Assembly (NCBI GenBank): GCA_947683625.1
Contig: CANTUR010000124.1
Span: forward strand, 372,001 to 436,000
Origin: Mallotus nudiflorus
Lineage: Eukaryota > Streptophyta > Magnoliopsida > Malpighiales > Euphorbiaceae
Direction: 5' to 3'
DNA: 64,000 nucleotides
This document shows positions 59,839 to 64,000 of this stretch, piece after piece (position 1 is the first letter of the stretch; every line of letters starts with the position of its first letter). Made by a program: the position numbers and the translations under genes. The notes below the pieces were generated by a model that made no database searches, was not told the DNA's origin, and saw only the letters and a program-made list of their open reading frames with translations.

Positions 59839-60509
59839 TATGGAATAAGTGAGTTTATTTAAAATTAAGTGAGCCTGCATAGCTAAAGTGATGTCATTGT
59901 TGATTGAGATTGCGATTAAATATGGTTTTATTTGATCCTTCATAAACTTATGTTTTTAATACAATTAGTGATTTTCAACATCTGTGTGGATTGCTTGTAT
60001 ATATATATATATATATATTTAATATATACAAATGTTTAATTGCATTTGACATTAGGAAATGCATATATATATATATATATATATATATTACAACAATTCA
60101 CTCATTGAGGTCTGACTCCCACCAGTTGATATTTTTACATGAGAGTCTTCTTCTTCAAACCTCAACAGTAGACCTATTCGTCGGACTTCTTCTGTATCGG
60201 CTCGTTTATGTAAATTATCTACTTAATTTTATATTGTACTCCAGAAAACTGCAGTAGTGAGTTGTATTTAGTTTTTATTGTATGCTGGTTGTAATTCAAA
60301 GGCTTTTCTCTGAATATTGTATTAATGTAATTTATTTTATAATATGATAGAGATTATTATTATATATTGATTTGAGTTTTAATTATGGTGCATATTTTAT
60401 TTTAATTATTGCATGCTTTTATTTTTAAGGCTTGTTACGGGTTTTGGATTCAAAAGAACTCCCATTCCCTAGTGCTGGTCATGGCTCCTGGTTTGGGTCG
60501 TGATAAAGT

Positions 60510-60521
60510 TGGTATCAGAGT
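60510..60521 (+). promoter_or_regulatory. Primer-binding site of the old element (initiator tRNA-Met)
   Basis: TGGTATCAGAG lies after LTR end GATA and spacer AAGT, the same arrangement as in the young element; the last base has changed. Confidence 0.85.
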
Positions 60522-60704
60522 GGAGTTTGTATATAGGCCTAAGTTGTTAGATTTATGGCCTTAGCTTTTTCTAAGTTGTGTTTTCTTTGAAACTACTATA
60601 GTTAATTAGGTTCGAGTATGTCTTTAATAAGTTTTCCTTGATTAGTTTTTCACGTTATATTTATTTGTCTGTTTTGTTTGAATCCTTTTGTTTGTCTTTT
60701 CAGA

Positions 60705-61731
60705 ATAAGGAGATGAGCGCGTGTCGCTCCACCGGTCGTTAAGGTCGAGGATAATGAGTCTTTTTAGGATGAGGTTTTACCTCCTGAGCCACTAGCTAGG
60801 CGTAGAGATTGTGGCAGAGGTAGACCTCAAGGAGTGGTAGGTCACTGTAGATAGCATGAGCTACAGGATGAGGAGCCTGAGTACAAGGATGCTCATATAC
60901 CTCCAGTTGCACTGTCGATTCAACCTATCTATCAGCAGGGTATGTTTGACCTTGAGGTAGCACTATTCTACGCCAGAGTTGGTAAGATAGCTTTCGATAG
61001 GACTTTTGACTCGTTGTACTTTCTGCATGCTATTAAGATAAGGACTCAAATTACTCACACCGAGTATTAACGGATCATGGTTGTTAAGCTGTCAGTAGAA
61101 GGACCAACCATGAATTGGTTTATATAAATGATTCAACCGTATATGACTACCATAACCTAGGCACAGTTTAGAGAGCGATTTATGAGGAGATTCTACCTAG
61201 GGCCACTCCTTATGAGCTGCAAACTCCGACTGACGAGTATATCCCAAGGTGACAAATCTATTGAGGACTACACCAGAGAGTTTCTTTAACTCGGTAGATA
61301 TGCAGAGGATTTGATGAGGGATTGGTATTTTGCAGTCATTACCTATGTTACTAGTTTGGGTTTTGCTTTTACTGGGATGCCTACAGTTGGCCTTACTCTA
61401 GAGTCCGTGATAGAGTTAGCTAAAGAGATTGAGCTGAGGCTAGTCAGGCAAGGAGCTATGCCTGATTATTACCAGTTGGGCACTTAATCAGGAGGATTTT
61501 AGACTACTCCATACTCAAGTTTTTAGATTGGTTTGAGTAGTCAGCAAAGAGGCTCAGTACAGTAGAGCTAGAGACAGTAATAGAGAGTACACAAGAGTAG
61601 TAGACATGGCCATAGAGGTCAGCACATATCGATCAGATTTGGATCAGATGCTTCTAGTAGCAGCATTGGTCGTAGTTCTAGGTCAGCAGCCAATGTTTGT
61701 CAGACTTATGGTAGAGTCCATCAGGGACCGT
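60705..61731 (+). pseudogene. Dead gag of the old Tekay-like element, cut at its zinc-knuckle region
   Basis: The start codon is changed to ATA at 60705. The frame then follows the young gag (AREQ-less Arg-rich part, ALFYARVGKIAFDRTF near 60960, SISQGDKSIEDYTREFL near 61240, VIELAKEIELRLVRQGAMPD near 61410) but holds many stops, for example at 60753 and 60774. It breaks off inside GRVHQGP at 61731, where another LTR begins, so pol is missing from the window. Confidence 0.85.
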
Positions 61732-63878
61732 TGTAGACGGTGAGGTTTAGTGCGCGTCCAAGATTTTAGTAACCGTGACACTGTTTGAGCTCAGGGCTTT
61801 AGAGAACACATTAACCACTGTCACAAAGACATGGAGTGGAGATAAGGAGTTGCCACCCAGGATAATAACTAGGACAAATTAAAAAGGTGGTACTCAATTC
61901 CCTAAAAGAAAGCTAGCATCACAACCAGGAGATTCTGGATACAGAATACCAACTTCTTTCAGTTTTGTGTTCATTTAGAATTACTTTATGAATTATTATC
62001 TTATTATCTATTTACATACAATTTCATATAAACCCTAGAAACAATCAACTCCAAGGAAAACTAGTCATGAAATATACAAGTAAATAATGCATTCAATAAA
62101 TCACATAATCCCTAAATTAGTCTAATCTACATGGATTTTAAATAAATGAGTTAAATCTACATATTTTAAATTATAAGTGAACCTAGAGACCCAATTACTT
62201 TTGATTTTAATTAAATGAACTTAAGTTTACTTGTTTTAATAAAAAAAGGGCCTAATTCTACAAAGTATAAAATTTTTAAATTAGTGGGCCTAATTCTACA
62301 TGCTTTAATTAAATGGTGATTTTAAATCTATAAATTATGAAAAAAGGCTTAAATTAAGTAGTCTAAGTATAAATTAATTAAATTAAATTAAGTGGGCCTA
62401 TGTCTAATTAACTAAATGGGTCTAAGAATATTTCTAACCTAAAATCTAATTAATTATAAGCCTAAAAATATATTTTAATTAATTAAACCTAATTAATTAT
62501 TAAGTGAGATGGGCTAAAAGAATTACCTAAACTTAAATAAATAAATCAAAGCCTAAAATGGACTTAAGGCCCAAAACATATAAAATAATAATTAAGTCCA
62601 AAAATAAATAAAAACATAAAAAAAATAATTAAATAAGATCAAACAAATAATTTAATTAATCCTTACTAAAACCCTAATTTTATTAATATGCAACCTAAAT
62701 TAATCTACTTCCTCCATTGATTTTAAATAATTACTTAATTAAAACCTAATTTTACTAACCAATTAAATAAAAAATAAACAAACAACCATACATATAATTT
62801 TACTATTCCCACTATTGGGGCTATTACAATAAATAATAAAAAAATAATAAATATGCCCAATAAAAATGAATAAAATAAAGAAAGAAATAAATAAAAATAA
62901 ACTCTAGAAACTATGTCTCTACAAGGTTTTATCCATGGTTTTCCATGGACTTCTTATGAATTCATCCTTTCAAATATAATCGCCATACGTTTTCCTCCAT
63001 AATCACCATAAAAATAAAATTATGATTAATGAATAAATTATAATAATAATTCAAAAATAATAAAAAAGTAATCAATAATATCAAAAGGAAATAAATAAAA
63101 ATAAATAAATAAGAAGAGGATGATGATGCTTATGAATGACTTGGGGCACTCCTTAGATTTGTAATTCATCGTTCTTGATAAGTCTTCGAATCTTGCTCTT
63201 CAAAAATTCTCCAAGGATCTTGAATTATTTGATGAATCAAAAGGAATTTTTATAGAAAATAAGTCAAAAAAGAAAAAAGAATTAAAAAACCCTCTTCAAA
63301 ACACGTTTCTCTTTTTCTTTCTTCTTCTCCTGCCTCTTTTTTCTTTTCTCCCCCTTTTTTCTTTTGCTCTCCATTCTCTCTATATAGTGGAATTAGAAAG
63401 CCTAGCCTTAATCCTAATGTGATTCAAATTCCTAAAATACAATATTAATACTTAAAATTATATTTAGAAATTTTAAACTAGTTGGGATTGAGTTAATTAG
63501 GAATTTTAAACCAATTAAAATAGAATTAAAAATAGGAAAATAGAGATGGAAGAGTTCAATTCCGACCGGGATTGTATAATCCCAATCGAAATTACACAAT
63601 CCCAATCAAAATTGGTGTAATTCCAATCGAAATTACATAATTCCGACATGCATTATTTTTTTAATTTATTTATTTACAAGAAGACCTCTGAAAGAATTTA
63701 AATTTTACAATTAGATCCTAAAAAAGCTTTGCATTTTAGTCCCTAAAAATATTAAATCCTTCCTTTAAAAGCTGAATTTAAACCCTTAGAATTTTAAAGA
63801 TTAAGTATTGAAGACATTTTCATTACTGGAGTCCTTTGCTGCGTCCATAACACATCATCCCGAAATTAGGTGTCTACA
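61732..63878 (-). repeat. LTR of a further element, reverse orientation, incomplete in window
   Basis: It begins TGTAGAC and ends GTCTACA, a 7-bp terminal inverted repeat. After it comes TTGCCCCCCTTTG, on - a purine tract AAAGGGGGGCAA just before the LTR, so this is the 3' LTR of an element on -. The GTTGCCACCCAGG segment near 61849 recalls the end of some Tat/Ogre LTRs. The 2.1 kb has no coding sequence. Confidence 0.7.
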
Positions 63879-64000
63879 GTTGCCCCCCTTTGTCGCTGTT
63901 TGCTTGATAAATTATAGCAAAGTAAGATAGCATCCAATTTTTAAATTGAAAGTTAGGATACTTACCTGCACTCCTTGAAGCTTTTGCTTATGAATTTGCT
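63879..64000 (-). mobile_element. Polypurine tract and internal end of the incomplete element
   Basis: The polypurine tract at about 63879-63892 is followed by 108 bases of internal sequence running off the window. No coding domain is visible. Confidence 0.55.

Larger units (their letters stand above)
46009..60505 (+). mobile_element. Old Tekay-like 5' LTR, split by the young element
   Basis: The LTR starts TGTGTTTTTAAATT at 46009, has the landmark GATATGCAGTGTTAATAAA at 46040 and runs to 48543. After the insertion it resumes at 59724 with the hairpin module and ends GGTCGTGATA at 60505. It is followed by spacer AAGT and the PBS. LTR length without the insert is about 3.3 kb. Many substitutions relative to the young copy show greater age. 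Confidence 0.8.

Noticed and set aside
1..64000. tRNA, rRNA or CRISPR-like arrays
   Set aside because: No cloverleaf with A and B boxes, no rRNA blocks and no regularly spaced identical repeats were found; a tRNAscan run would be decisive.

Overview
The window is nuclear DNA of a dicot plant. It is AT-rich, has GT-AG introns in plant-type genes (NUP35, SEC13, a GATA factor, a DUF1677 protein) and holds several kilobases of Ty3/gypsy LTR retrotransposons whose primer-binding site matches plant initiator tRNA-Met. The species cannot be fixed from sequence alone.

Layout. Positions 1-8165 are a decayed Tat-lineage Ty3/gypsy element: gag, protease, RT/RNase H, second RNase H and integrase on +, then an antisense extra gene on - with its own TATA box and apparent introns, then a probable 3' LTR. 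Positions 8393-15263 are an old solo LTR of a Tekay/Del-like family, interrupted by a second solo LTR (10848-14632). A gene-bearing block follows at 17.4-41.5 kb: NUP35 (-, three coding exons), a 102-aa three-exon unknown (-), a GATA zinc-finger factor (-, two exons), SEC13 (-), a single-pass membrane protein (+) and a DUF1677 protein (+). Long AT-rich intergenic tracts separate them. At 43.8-44.7 kb are fragments of broken genes, one resembling a 2-oxoglutarate/ACC-oxidase-like N-terminus.

From about 45 kb to the end the window is again retrotransposons nested in one another. An old Tekay-like 5' LTR (46009-48543 and 59724-60505) with PBS and a dead gag (60705-61731) was entered by a very young, almost intact 11.2-kb Tekay/Del chromovirus on the - strand (48544-59718; 5-bp target duplication GTATG; LTRs about 99.9% identical by eye). 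The old gag is cut at 61732 by the LTR of a further element that runs off the window.

The most interesting signal is inside the Tekay-family LTRs. It is a paired hairpin module (outer stems AGTGTGATTG/CAATCACACT and AGACTG/CAGTCT around a shared core) seen in every LTR copy covering that region. It is duplicated in one copy, has lost one loop cleanly between its stems in another, and shows one compensatory base-pair change. Both nested family insertions lie within about 30 bp of such a module. Other points of note are the spliced antisense gene of the Tat element and a cluster of six CACGTG boxes in 260 bp of intergenic DNA.
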